Below, piece by piece: positions 48,395 through 56,683 of a stretch of 64,000 nt of DNA. The position numbers were made by a program, and so were the translations under genes. Numbering within the stretch: the first letter of the stretch is position 1; every line of letters starts with the position of its first letter. Under the pieces are notes generated by a model. That model did not search any database, was not told the origin of the DNA, and saw only the letters and a list, made by a program, of their open reading frames with translations. Where the stretch lies: NCBI RefSeq assembly GCF_000344785.1, contig NC_020506.1, forward strand, positions 248,001 to 312,000. The letters run 5' to 3'. The stretch is from Corynebacterium callunae DSM 20147. Its GTDB lineage: Bacteria; Actinomycetota; Actinomycetes; Mycobacteriales; Mycobacteriaceae.

Positions 48395-48397
48395 GAC

Positions 48398-49111
48398 ATG
48401 TGGCGCGAATTTTGGGATCGAACCCGCCAAGGCACGCAAGCTTTAACCTTGGCGGTGGGTAAGGCTTCCTCCGAACCTGAACGCGCCGCTTATCTTGTTG
48501 CTGCTAGCAGCAATGTTTTGGGTTCTTTAAGTGGCCAACGTCGCTTAAAAAACATCACTAAACCACTGTTAATGCCCTTATTAATGGGCCGAGTGCTGCG
48601 CTCTGAACAATCAGATCGGGCGCTCGGAGCACTGGGATTAGCTGGTGGTTGGGCAGGTGACCTGGTGTTGATGAAACCCCAGTCACTGCCACAGGGGGCT
48701 GCCGGTTTTGCACTTAATCATGCAGTTTATTGCGTTTTATTATGGCGTCGCGGAGCCCGCTTTGGCCTGCAACGCACCGCCATCCGCGCGATTCCGCTCG
48801 GCCTGGCTGCTGTATTAGCCGGCTGGAAAGCGCCCAAATTAGTGCCCATGGTGCTGGGGTACGGTGGCCTGCTGGCCACCACTTCTACGCTTGCCGACGA
48901 CTCCCGCTTGCTTGGCTTTAGCAATGCGGGGAGCTTTGGCGCTGGTCATGGGGGAAATCTTTTTCTTGTTTCTGATGCCGTGTTATTCGTGCGGGAGTTG
49001 GTGCTGGAGGATTCTTCGCACCTCCAGCGCTTGGCTGATGGGGCAGTGATGGGGACTTACACGCTTGCTCAACTATTGCTGGTAGATGCCCTTTTTGGTG
49101 ATACTAAATAG
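48398..49111 (+). CDS. YhhN-family membrane protein
   Basis: 237 residues with about eight hydrophobic helices and the LKNITKPLLMPLLM and GGWAGDLVLM segments that mark the YhhN/TMEM86 (lysoplasmalogenase-like) family. Actinobacterial members hydrolyse or modify lipids, but no activity is established for this one. The ATG is 3 bases after the topA stop, so they may be cotranscribed. A large gene-free AT-rich stretch follows. Confidence 0.8.
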   Translation: MWREFWDRTRQGTQALTLAVGKASSEPERAAYLVAASSNVLGSLSGQRRLKNITKPLLMPLLMGRVLRSEQSDRALGALGLAGGWAGDLVLMKPQSLPQGAAGFALNHAVYCVLLWRRGARFGLQRTAIRAIPLGLAAVLAGWKAPKLVPMVLGYGGLLATTSTLADDSRLLGFSNAGSFGAGHGGNLFLVSDAVLFVRELVLEDSSHLQRLADGAVMGTYTLAQLLLVDALFGDTK

Positions 49112-49567
49112 CACTTTGGCGTTGGTATTTTTTGAAGATTTTTGCTGAGAAATTTTATCCAATTGGCAGATTTTAGCCAGAAAAATAAGAAAACTAGCCC
49201 CTGTAGTAAGTTCTTGGAGGGGGGGGAACGTTTTTGGCGCGACTTCATTACCCCAATATTTAAAATGCGATACATGAAACTGAGATTGCTATAAGCAGGA
49301 ACCGTTTGTTTTATGTGCAAACATTAAGAGCTTCACATGCAATTTCTTAGGCAAATCCTATCTACTGCTAATTTGCTATCCCTTGAATTATAGTGACCGC
49401 AGAGTGTGACCAGTGTTTTATTCTGCAATTTGGTTTTTTCTTGAATGCTCCTTGGTTAAGCCAAAAGTGCCAAATAGAGCCTTGTGGAATATTGCGTCAA
49501 CTCTGCGACCGAGAACGTAATTCACAAGCCCGCTGAGGGTGGGGAAAGATCCTAGGAAGGCAGCAGA
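49112..49567. other. 456-bp AT-rich gene-free region before the VaFE gene
   Basis: No gene seen. It is visibly richer in A+T than the flanks, holds a run of eight Gs (49219-49226), and a TATAGT/-10-like box near 49390-49395. GGAAGG (49555-49560) is the ribosome site of the VaFE gene. Confidence 0.5.
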
Positions 49568-50452
49568 ATGAAAAAGCACATTTCAGGACAACCGCGGAAG
49601 GGGGTGGCACCATGGATGATGATCACCATTCTCGTGGCTGTATTGGCGCTGGTTGTAACTCTCGTTCCAAATACATTTTCGCAGTCTCGTGCAGCGGACA
49701 AAGCTCCAGACATTGCCACCGTCGCCGAAGTTGGCGAAACTGGAGAGGTCGATGCCAGTAATTCTGAGGTAACTGACGTTATTGGTGAAACACCTACGGT
49801 CGAAGTTCCTGCCGTTGAAACACCAGTAACGGTGGAGTCTCCAGAAAACATCGAAGCGCCAGTAGTTGAGGAACCTAATCTTCTAGAGCAGGCACTTAAC
49901 CTCTTGGCGCCAGCTCCTGCGGCTATTGGAATTATGGCAGACCGCTCTGCTGAAGTGACCGTTACTGTTAATGTTGCCGAGGGGCAATACAACATTGGTG
50001 ACGATGTACGTATTGCAGGCTCATGGCGTTTTACCGGCACTGATCCGGATCTGCTTAATGGAGATTCCTTTCGGATTGCAGGCCCTGAGCTGCTGCGTAT
50101 TGTTGACGAAGCTTTTGAACTTGTTGGTCCAGACAGCAATAGTTGGGGTACCTGTACTCCAGTAGTGGCAGATAACTATTACAACTGTGAGATCACCGAT
50201 AAGCCAAGCAATCTTTTTGGTGGTAGTGGCTTGTGGCAGGCAACTGCAACAGCCGAAGAAGCTGGCACCCGCACTAGCGACGATGGAAAGACTTATGAAG
50301 TTCTTCCCGGCGCGGACTTTTTGGCTGAGATTACCAAGACTGGAAGCATCCTGAACAATGCAAGTGCTGCAGGTCTTAATGGTGCACCGGCTGGTTCTGT
50401 ACTGCGCTATAACGTTGAGCTGAGCGCGAGCGATATGACCTTGGTTAATTAA
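49568..50452 (+). CDS. N-terminal part of VaFE-repeat surface protein, ended by premature stop
   Basis: 294 residues. Signal peptide with a basic N-terminus and hydrophobic segment (about 14-38, cleavage after SRA), an Asp/Glu/Pro/Val-rich linker (about 45-125) and the beginning of a beta-rich adhesin-like domain. The stop TAA (50450-50452) cuts this domain in mid-strand; the frame remains open for 858 further codons. GGAAGG seven bases upstream of ATG 49568 supports the start. If translated as is, the product would be secreted without a wall anchor. Confidence 0.6.
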   Translation: MKKHISGQPRKGVAPWMMITILVAVLALVVTLVPNTFSQSRAADKAPDIATVAEVGETGEVDASNSEVTDVIGETPTVEVPAVETPVTVESPENIEAPVVEEPNLLEQALNLLAPAPAAIGIMADRSAEVTVTVNVAEGQYNIGDDVRIAGSWRFTGTDPDLLNGDSFRIAGPELLRIVDEAFELVGPDSNSWGTCTPVVADNYYNCEITDKPSNLFGGSGLWQATATAEEAGTRTSDDGKTYEVLPGADFLAEITKTGSILNNASAAGLNGAPAGSVLRYNVELSASDMTLVN

Positions 50453-50458
50453 GATATT

Positions 50459-53029
50459 GTGATCAGTGATGTATTTAGCGAAAACCTGCGTTTATGCACC
50501 GATGACACCATCACCAACTTACAGATTTCGCAGCCTTTTAGTGCGCTGACGGCAACAATTGCACCAGTGGGCACCACTGGCTTTAACATCACCATCCCAC
50601 GTCCAGCTGCTGGTTTTAGCAATGCACCGATTTACCTGCAGTACAGCCTTTGCACCACCTCAGGTGGACGCGATGCCAGCGGCACTGTCTACGTCAACAC
50701 TGTCGAATCTGAAATCCAAAACCCACGTGGTGAGGATGTTCTAAACATTGACTCCACCTACCAGCTCACTCAGATCCGCAGTGCTTCCGGTACTGCAGAT
50801 GGTGTACTTGGCGGATCCTTTGATCTGAAGAAAATCATTGATCCCACCAAGATTCCAGCTGGTTTCGATCCAGCAACCACCGCCTTTACTGTCAAGGTTT
50901 CCGAATTTGCGCCTGGTCAGTACCCAGGCGGTACTGCAGAAGCCAACTATGACCTCATCGTGTTGGCGAATGGCGCAACCGTCAGCGGATTTAATGCTCG
51001 GCCAGCTGGTTGGACCATCGTACTCAGCGAACCAACCATCTCCCTGCCTGCAATCCCAGGCCATGATTGGGATACCCCAGTATTTACCGGCACCGGAATT
51101 ACCACTGGAGTTGATAACAACGGCGACTCTTTCGCAGTAGTTACCACTTTGGATCCTGCGCTAGAGCAAAATGTGGCCGTTGAATTGGAAAACTTCCCAA
51201 CGCCACTTACTCCAGAGGTTAAGACTCAGGCGCTGGTAAGTAACAGCCCAAGCAACATTTTGGCGCTTACCGGTGGTGAAGTAACTGACGTTGTCACCTA
51301 CAAAAACCTCAAGCCAAATACCGCTTATATGCTGCTTGGCACCATCATGAATGACGCTGGTGTTTCTACGGGAATCACCGGAACCGGCACCTTCACCACG
51401 GGTGATGCACCAGCAGGTGGCTTAGTAGATGGCACTGCAAATGTCATTTTCACTCTTACTGGCGCTCATGTTGAAAGTTACGCCGGCAAGAAGCTCGTGG
51501 TATTCGAAGAACTAGCAGAAGCTGCCACCCCCACTGTTGTGGTGGCCGAGCACAAAGATCTCAACGATATTGAGCAGACCTTCTGGGTTGAGCGTAAGCC
51601 AACTATTGGAACCACCGCATTGGTGTCCGGCAGTGAAGACAATATCCTTGCTCTCACCGGTGGTGAGGTTGTAGACACCGTGGCTTATACCGACCTCAAG
51701 CCAAGCACTACCTACAAGCTCGACGGCACCATCATGTACACCAATACAGCAGGAGCAGCAGTTTCCACAGGCATCACCTCAACCGCTGAATTCACTACTC
51801 CAGCAGGGGAAGGTTATGTTTCCGGAACCACCACTGTTAGCTTCACTATCTCCGCCGCTGATGCAGCACGTTTTGCTGGCCAGGACCTCGTAGTCTTCGA
51901 ACGTCTCTACCTGGGCACTGACCTGGTAGCAGTCCACGAAGACAAAGACGATGAAGATCAAACCTTCGAAGTTGAGCGCAAGCCATCCATTGGAACCACC
52001 GCAAAGGTTGAAGGCGCAGATGACAATGTCTTGAGCCTCGAGGGTGGAACCGTCACCGATACTGTGGCTTATACCAACCTCAAGGCTGGTACCCAGTACC
52101 GCATCTCTGGTGAGATCATGCATGTGGCCGCCGATGGAACTGTCACTGCCACCGGAGTTGCCGGAGAAGCTACTTTCACAACTCCCGCAGGTACCGGCTA
52201 TGTTTCCGGAACTCAAGATGTTGTATTCACCGTTCCAGCAGCAATCGCTGCAGCTTATGAGGGTGAAAAGCTGGTAGTTTTTGAATCCCTCTACGGCCCT
52301 GACTCTGAAACTCCTATTGCTGAGCACAAGGATAAAGATGACGTAAAGCAGACCTTCTGGATTGATACTCCTCCAGAGGTCATTGTGAAGAAGAAGGTCA
52401 CTGGCCCTAAGGGCGATGATGTCACTGCTGATGAGGATGCAGTATTCCAGATCCGTGCGAGCTGGGTAGACAAGGCTGGCGTTGCCCAGTCCCGTACCTA
52501 CACCGTGCGCCCTGATCAGGAAGTTTCTTTGGAAGGCCTGCCACTCAACACTGAAATCACCCTTTCTGAGACTGGTGCTCAAACCAGTGTCAGCAACGTG
52601 AAGTGGGGCGATGTTATCTGGTCCGGTACCGGTGTGGTGGATGAGGCTGGAAGCTCCCGCGATGCAGTTGTCACCCTGGAAAATGCGAATACTCCAATCC
52701 GCATCAACTTGGAAAACAAGACCAGCTCCTCTGGGCTGATCATCATTCCAATTCCAATTACTCCACCAACCAGTGGACCTCCAGCACCTCCAACGGTTCC
52801 AACCACCCCGATTGCACCGCCAACCACCACCGCTATTCCAGCAACTCCAACCGTTCCAGCCACTCCAATTCCTGCGCCAAAGGTAAAAGCGTCTGCTCCG
52901 CAGACTCCTGCCAAGAGTGAAGGACTGGCAATGACTGGTGCAAATGTTGCATGGCTGGCATTAGGCGGAATCCTGGTGCTGCTTCTTGGTGCAGCTCTGG
53001 TTCTACGCGGACGCCGTAAAGAATCCTAA
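50459..53029 (+). CDS. C-terminal part of VaFE-repeat LPXTG-type surface protein
   Basis: Same frame as the upstream fragment. Up to 856 residues from a GTG at 50459 that has no ribosome site and no signal peptide, so independent translation would yield a protein that cannot be exported. Contains three repeats of about 127 residues with the motif pair NILALTGGEVTD...LKP and VVFE...AEHKD; the C-terminal LAMTG motif, hydrophobic helix and positively charged tail are sortase signals. A class C sortase is encoded at the left edge of the window but 49 kb away; a housekeeping sortase would suffice. Confidence 0.6.
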   Translation: MISDVFSENLRLCTDDTITNLQISQPFSALTATIAPVGTTGFNITIPRPAAGFSNAPIYLQYSLCTTSGGRDASGTVYVNTVESEIQNPRGEDVLNIDSTYQLTQIRSASGTADGVLGGSFDLKKIIDPTKIPAGFDPATTAFTVKVSEFAPGQYPGGTAEANYDLIVLANGATVSGFNARPAGWTIVLSEPTISLPAIPGHDWDTPVFTGTGITTGVDNNGDSFAVVTTLDPALEQNVAVELENFPTPLTPEVKTQALVSNSPSNILALTGGEVTDVVTYKNLKPNTAYMLLGTIMNDAGVSTGITGTGTFTTGDAPAGGLVDGTANVIFTLTGAHVESYAGKKLVVFEELAEAATPTVVVAEHKDLNDIEQTFWVERKPTIGTTALVSGSEDNILALTGGEVVDTVAYTDLKPSTTYKLDGTIMYTNTAGAAVSTGITSTAEFTTPAGEGYVSGTTTVSFTISAADAARFAGQDLVVFERLYLGTDLVAVHEDKDDEDQTFEVERKPSIGTTAKVEGADDNVLSLEGGTVTDTVAYTNLKAGTQYRISGEIMHVAADGTVTATGVAGEATFTTPAGTGYVSGTQDVVFTVPAAIAAAYEGEKLVVFESLYGPDSETPIAEHKDKDDVKQTFWIDTPPEVIVKKKVTGPKGDDVTADEDAVFQIRASWVDKAGVAQSRTYTVRPDQEVSLEGLPLNTEITLSETGAQTSVSNVKWGDVIWSGTGVVDEAGSSRDAVVTLENANTPIRINLENKTSSSGLIIIPIPITPPTSGPPAPPTVPTTPIAPPTTTAIPATPTVPATPIPAPKVKASAPQTPAKSEGLAMTGANVAWLALGGILVLLLGAALVLRGRRKES
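51221..52370 (+). repeat. three tandem VaFE repeats
   Basis: Three protein repeats of 125-130 residues beginning near 51221, 51611 and 51995. Each holds the L(A/S)LxGGxVxDxV-Y blocks, the (L/T)xAEFTTP-type segment and a VVFE...A(V/E)H(E/K)(D) end. The three are clearly similar but not identical. Confidence 0.8.
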
Positions 53030-53053
53030 ACAACCTCACTCAAGGAGAACCCT

Positions 53054-53200
53054 GTGTATTTTCTTCCCATCCCACTAGTAATTGAAGATCTGGATTATGT
53101 GGGCTCTACCGTGGTAGATGGCCTGGTAGACCTCATGATCGCCTTCTATGACCTGGTCGCTGGCACTGGTAGCAGCATGGACATGCTCTCTTCCATCTAG
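53054..53200 (+). CDS. 48-residue acidic amphipathic peptide
   Basis: Start GTG 53054 has an AAGGAG ribosome site at exactly six bases; the frame runs 48 codons to TAG and is followed at once by an intrinsic terminator. No signal peptide. The sequence alternates hydrophobic and acidic residues (starts MYFLPIPLVIEDLDYV, ends GSSMDMLSSI) and has no Lys or Arg. That size and composition recall the short channel-forming PorA/PorH peptides of the corynebacterial outer membrane, but no sequence match is claimed. It is 24 bases after the VaFE gene and may be cotranscribed. Confidence 0.65.
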   Translation: MYFLPIPLVIEDLDYVGSTVVDGLVDLMIAFYDLVAGTGSSMDMLSSI

Positions 53201-53210
53201 CTTCAAAAGC

Positions 53211-53259
53211 TAAAAGGTACTGCACGTGGTGATTTCTGCACCACGGGCAGTACCTTTTT
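53211..53259 (+). terminator. terminator after the 48-residue peptide
   Basis: Stem AAAAGGTACTGC/GCAGTACCTTTT (53212-53223, 53247-53258) with inner CGTGGTG/CACCACG and a T-run. Confidence 0.85.
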
Positions 53260-53303
53260 GTTAATCAGAGTTAGAGATAAGAGTCAAGTATCCACCGGGA
53301 TTT

Positions 53304-53340
53304 CTGTGGATAACTCCGGCGGAGAAGGAGTTATCCACAG
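53304..53340. promoter_or_regulatory. inverted pair of perfect DnaA boxes
   Basis: 14-bp perfect inverted repeat (53304-53317, 53327-53340), each arm holding a perfect DnaA box: TGTGGATAA at 53306-53314 and TTATCCACA at 53331-53339. It lies between the surface-protein locus and the cyaB 3' end. Confidence 0.6.
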
Positions 53341-53366
53341 CTGCCAAAAGAGCAACATTGACCAAA

Positions 53367-53396
53367 ACACCCCGCAGCTTGCAAGCTACGGGGTGT
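53367..53396 (-). terminator. cyaB terminator
   Basis: Stem ACACCCCG/CGGGGTGT (53367-53374, 53389-53396) with an inner palindrome AGCTTGCAAGCT; a short T-run (TTTT) follows on the minus strand, 25 bases after the cyaB stop. Confidence 0.75.
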
Positions 53397-53407
53397 GAAG
53401 AGGTTTA

Positions 53408-53419
53408 CGTCGAAAAGCG
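53408..53419 (-). repeat. copy of GCTTTTCGACG motif
   Basis: CGCTTTTCGACG on the minus strand, 2 bases after the cyaB stop. Confidence 0.6.
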
Positions 53420-53421
53420 TT

Positions 53422-54948
53422 TTAAGAACGGTCCGCCAAAGTTGGCCGAATTGGCCGCGCCAGCTGCGTCATCTGACCGCGTCCGCGCAGCTCCACGGAC
53501 TTCATCAGCGTCCAGCGCGCCTGCTCCGCCTCATTGGCCTCGCGCAGAGTAGAGGCGTTGGTTACGGTACGGCCAGGAGTCGTCTTGGCGATCTCAGTCA
53601 GGCGCGCGGCCTGATTCACAGCATCACCAATCACGGTGTACTCAAAGCGGGCGTGGCCACCAATATGACCTGCCACGACGTGTCCGGCAGCCACACCGAT
53701 GCCGGCCTTCAACTGCAGATCCTTCAGCTCCACACGCAGTTCGCGGGCAGCTGCCAAAGCATGGCCCGTCGCGTCAGAGAGTGGCAGAGGGGCACCAAAG
53801 ATTGCCAGCGCAGCGTCACCCTGGAATTTGTTGATAACGCCCTTGTTGCGGTGCACCACCTCAACAACGTGCTCAAAAAACTCATTAAGCGCCCCCACTA
53901 CTTCTTCAGGAGTGTGGTTGACAGCAAAGGTCGTGGAACCGATGACATCGACAAAAAGCACGGCGACCTTACGGTCTTCGCCGCCCAAAGTGGGGCGCTC
54001 TTCCAAGGCGCGCCGGGCAACTTCAGTACCCACATAACGGCCAAAGAGGTCACGCACCCTTTGGCGTTCACGCAGGCCACGCATCATTTCATTAAAACCG
54101 GCCTGGAGTACGCCGATTTCCGAGCCATCATAAATATCAACTTGGACATCGGTATCACCACGGCGCACCCTATTAATGGCCTCTTGCAGCTCCAAGATTG
54201 GGTCAACCACCGAAGAGACCACCAAACGAGTTCCCAAATAGCCCGTGACCAGGGCAACGATGCCAAGCGCGCCAATTGCCGGCAGGATTTGAGCAGCATC
54301 GGTGCCAAAAATTCCGCGGGAATAACCCAGCATCAGCAGCAAAATACCAATGACTGGCATACCAATGGTCATCACCCAGGTCAGGCGCAGACGCTGACTC
54401 ACCGGCGGCTCCAGCGTGGAATCCTCAAAACGACGAGCCAGAGCAGAAGCCGCGACGGGCCGCACCAGACGTTCGGCCTCTAGGTAGGTCAGCATCACCA
54501 CGATGGCGCCGGCCATCAGGGTAGAAACTGCGATGACTGCCGCAAGGCTCATCGATAGACGCGCAGTAATAAAAGTGGCGATTGCAATACCGATTAACCA
54601 CACGACGCCACATAAAATGGCCTGGTAAATCGGGATGCGCATCACCAAATTACGCACCATATTGGGGTCATGTTCCTCCGGGTGGCGTTGCCACTCCAGC
54701 ACTGGCCGGAACATAAGGAAAGTGACCACAATGCCCGCCACCACGGCAAAAGCAAGGTAGGCAAAACCCACGGCAGGGAGGTAGGAGATCTCGGCATTAA
54801 AATTGGACGCATCCGGCTGCGGTACGAGGAAACGCACAAAAAGCATAATTGCGAGTGCACCAAGTACGTTCGTGCCAAGCACCGTCGCGGCGTACAGTGG
54901 CCACGAAGTGCCCCACAGCCATTTAAGTGCCCTCAGCATTCGACTCAT
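53422..54948 (-). CDS. cyaB: class III adenylate cyclase, membrane-bound
   Basis: 508 residues. Six transmembrane helices (about 15-240), a HAMP domain (about 250-305) and a C-terminal class III cyclase domain (about 330-490) with the metal-binding Asp in VLFVDVIGSTTF and a second Asp in KFQGDAALAIFG. The protein corresponds to CyaB of C. glutamicum, the only known adenylate cyclase of that species, producing the cAMP used by GlxR. ATG 54948 is chosen; a longer frame to 54975 lacks a ribosome site. Divergent from holB with 32 bases between the starts. Confidence 0.95.
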   Translation of the reverse strand: MSRMLRALKWLWGTSWPLYAATVLGTNVLGALAIMLFVRFLVPQPDASNFNAEISYLPAVGFAYLAFAVVAGIVVTFLMFRPVLEWQRHPEEHDPNMVRNLVMRIPIYQAILCGVVWLIGIAIATFITARLSMSLAAVIAVSTLMAGAIVVMLTYLEAERLVRPVAASALARRFEDSTLEPPVSQRLRLTWVMTIGMPVIGILLLMLGYSRGIFGTDAAQILPAIGALGIVALVTGYLGTRLVVSSVVDPILELQEAINRVRRGDTDVQVDIYDGSEIGVLQAGFNEMMRGLRERQRVRDLFGRYVGTEVARRALEERPTLGGEDRKVAVLFVDVIGSTTFAVNHTPEEVVGALNEFFEHVVEVVHRNKGVINKFQGDAALAIFGAPLPLSDATGHALAAARELRVELKDLQLKAGIGVAAGHVVAGHIGGHARFEYTVIGDAVNQAARLTEIAKTTPGRTVTNASTLREANEAEQARWTLMKSVELRGRGQMTQLARPIRPTLADRS

Positions 54949-54980
54949 GTTCAATACTCTAACGTGCCACAGCACTTCAC

Positions 54981-56237
54981 ATGGGAAGTAGTGTGGAGAA
55001 GGTGACTAAAAAGAGTGTCTTCGACAGCTTAGCCGGACCGGAATTGGTGCAAACCACGCTTATCGACGCCGCAACCACCGCTCGCCACATTGTCTCCACC
55101 GGAGCGCGGGCAGGTGCCCCCGGTACGCTAAACGATGCCACTTTCACCCATTCCTGGTTGTTTACTGGCCCTCCCGGTTCCGGTAGATCGGTGGCTGCAA
55201 AAGCCTTCGCTGCTGCACTTGTATGTTCAAATCCTGATGTTGTTGGTTGTGGACAATGCGAAGATTGCCGTTTAGCCATGCGGGATGCCCACGCTGATGT
55301 GGTGCATATTATTCCCCAAGAGCTCGTGATCTCTGTGGCAAGCATGCGTTCTGTTATTAACGATGCAGCTCGCATGCCATCGGTAGCCAAATGGCGCGTC
55401 ATCATTATTGAAGATGCCGATCGTCTTTCCGAGGGCGCAGCCAATGCTTTGCTAAAAACTGTGGAGGAACCACCGGAGCGCACCATCATCATTTTGTGTG
55501 CACCTTCCACCGATCCCAGGGACATCGCTATCACTTTGAGATCGCGCTGCAGGCACGTCTACATTCCAACTCCGACGGTGGCAGAAGTTGCGCGCATTTT
55601 GGTGGCAGAAGGCAAAGTCAGCCAAGCTGATGCTGAACTTGCAGCTGCTGCCTCCGCCGGACATATCGGTCGAGCTCGGCATTTGGCGTTAAATCAGAAT
55701 GCACAAAAAAGAAGAGCGAATATCCTAAATCTGGCGGAGTTGATCTATCACGGTGACACTGCTTTTCGAGCCGTAAATACTCTTGTTAAAGGCATAGAAA
55801 AGGAATCACAAGAATCCTTGGCTGCCCGTGATGAAGCCGAATTGGAAAAACTGCGCAACAGCATGGGCATGGGTGCTAAAGGTAAAGGTGCTCAAAAAGC
55901 GTTGCATGGTTCTGCCTCGCAAATCAAAGAGTTAGAAGATAACCAAAAGAAGCGTCGCACCAGGTTCTTGCGAGATAGCTTGGACTTGGCACTTATTGAC
56001 CTAGCGGGTATTTATCGTGATGCTTTGATGATTTCTTCGCAGGCAACTGTGGGACTTACCCATCCTGATATGGAAGGACTATCCCAAGAATTGGCCACGC
56101 GCGTAAGCCCAGAAGGATTGGTCGCCTGCCTGGATGCGATCTCCAAATGTAGGGAGTCTTTTGGCTTCAATGTGCGCCCCGTTGTGGCCATGGATGCGCT
56201 GGTTGGTCGCCTGCGTAAAGCCTATAAAGTGACATAG
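54981..56237 (+). CDS. holB: DNA polymerase III subunit delta' (clamp loader)
   Basis: 418 residues. AAA+ fold with Walker A-like GPPGSGRSVAA (about residues 64-72), a Zn module CGQCEDC (about 90-98), Walker B-like VIIIEDADRLSEGAANALLK (about 140-160), and the sensor SRC motif in LRSRCRH (about 189). The C-terminal half is helical, with a long charged segment around residues 270-335. It loads the beta sliding clamp. The start at 54981 has no clear ribosome site; GTG at 55002 is an alternative. Confidence 0.93.
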   Translation: MGSSVEKVTKKSVFDSLAGPELVQTTLIDAATTARHIVSTGARAGAPGTLNDATFTHSWLFTGPPGSGRSVAAKAFAAALVCSNPDVVGCGQCEDCRLAMRDAHADVVHIIPQELVISVASMRSVINDAARMPSVAKWRVIIIEDADRLSEGAANALLKTVEEPPERTIIILCAPSTDPRDIAITLRSRCRHVYIPTPTVAEVARILVAEGKVSQADAELAAAASAGHIGRARHLALNQNAQKRRANILNLAELIYHGDTAFRAVNTLVKGIEKESQESLAARDEAELEKLRNSMGMGAKGKGAQKALHGSASQIKELEDNQKKRRTRFLRDSLDLALIDLAGIYRDALMISSQATVGLTHPDMEGLSQELATRVSPEGLVACLDAISKCRESFGFNVRPVVAMDALVGRLRKAYKVT

Positions 56238-56300
56238 TTGACCCGAATTATTGAAGTGCAGATCCTTTCAGGTAAAGTAGCGAATCGGTAAATCTACCGT

Positions 56301-56373
56301 GCCGCTTTAGCTCAGTCGGTAGAGCGTCTCACTCGTAATGAGAAGGTCGCGAGTTCGATTCTCGCAAGCGGCT
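56301..56373 (+). tRNA. tRNA-Thr (anticodon CGT)
   Basis: Cloverleaf: acceptor GCCGCTT/AAGCGGC with discriminator T, D-loop AGTCGGTA, anticodon stem TCTCA/TGAGA with loop CTCGTAA (anticodon CGT, reads ACG), T-loop GTTCGATTC. CCA is not encoded. Confidence 0.96.
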
Positions 56374-56683
56374 CAAATAAAATCCCAGGTCAAGACCATC
56401 TTCTAAAAATGGAAGGTGGTCTTACTTATTTCCAGGTACACACGAGTGGTTAATTAGCTGTCTGATATCTACTTGCAAACCCGCCTCATTAACAGCTGTG
56501 GGTAGCGTATTTTCAATAGTGTCCAGGTTGCTTTGGGAATTGTCTCTTGAATGATCCGCGGTCCGGTGAGAATGTAATAGCTAACTTTTCCTGTTGACTC
56601 CTCAAGTAGTTCGACAGACACCACCTTTGTGTCCACTAGAAAAATGTTGTAAATCATCCACCACACAACCTGGGGGCACCAGA
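56374..56683. other. 310-bp region after tRNA-Thr
   Basis: An imperfect hairpin AAGACCATCTTC/GGAAGGTGGTCTT (about 56390-56424) follows the tRNA and may end its transcript. A minus-strand ORF (56469-56657) is listed separately with low confidence. Otherwise nothing is seen. Confidence 0.4.
56469..56657 (-). CDS. doubtful small ORF
   Basis: 62 residues from ATG 56657, preceded by GTGGTGG 1-2 bases upstream rather than a spaced ribosome site. The product is hydrophobic at first (MIYNIFLVDTKVVSVELLEE) and Arg/Lys-rich at the end. No family recognised. It lies head to head with the P-loop kinase gene, between tRNA-Thr and that gene. Could be spurious. Confidence 0.25.
   Translation of the reverse strand: MIYNIFLVDTKVVSVELLEESTGKVSYYILTGPRIIQETIPKATWTLLKIRYPQLLMRRVCK

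Larger units (their letters stand above)
49568..53029 (+). pseudogene. sortase-anchored VaFE-repeat surface protein, disrupted by in-frame TAA
   Basis: Read through one in-frame TAA at 50450 the frame is continuous from ATG 49568 to TAA 53029 and gives about 1150 residues: signal peptide, adhesin-like N-domain, three tandem VaFE repeats (starting near 51221, 51611 and 51995), a further Ig-like domain (about 52375-52720), a Pro/Thr-rich stalk and an LAMTG sorting signal with hydrophobic helix and RRK tail. A CAA to TAA change would explain the stop (MTLVN-stop-DIVISDVF). VaFE domains form internal ester cross-links in other Gram-positive stalks. A sequencing error or programmed readthrough remain alternatives. 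Confidence 0.75.

Noticed and set aside
51779..52582. 267-residue minus-strand ORF in the VaFE region
   Set aside because: Antisense of repeated Thr/Ala/Val-rich codons, with a Ser/Gly-rich product and no ribosome site.
53304..53340. Possible replication origin at the DnaA box pair
   Set aside because: Only two boxes, with no AT-rich unwinding element and no dnaA/dnaN genes; oriC is not supported.
53395..54483. 362-residue + strand ORF opposite cyaB
   Set aside because: Shadow of the cyclase gene; no ribosome site or domain.
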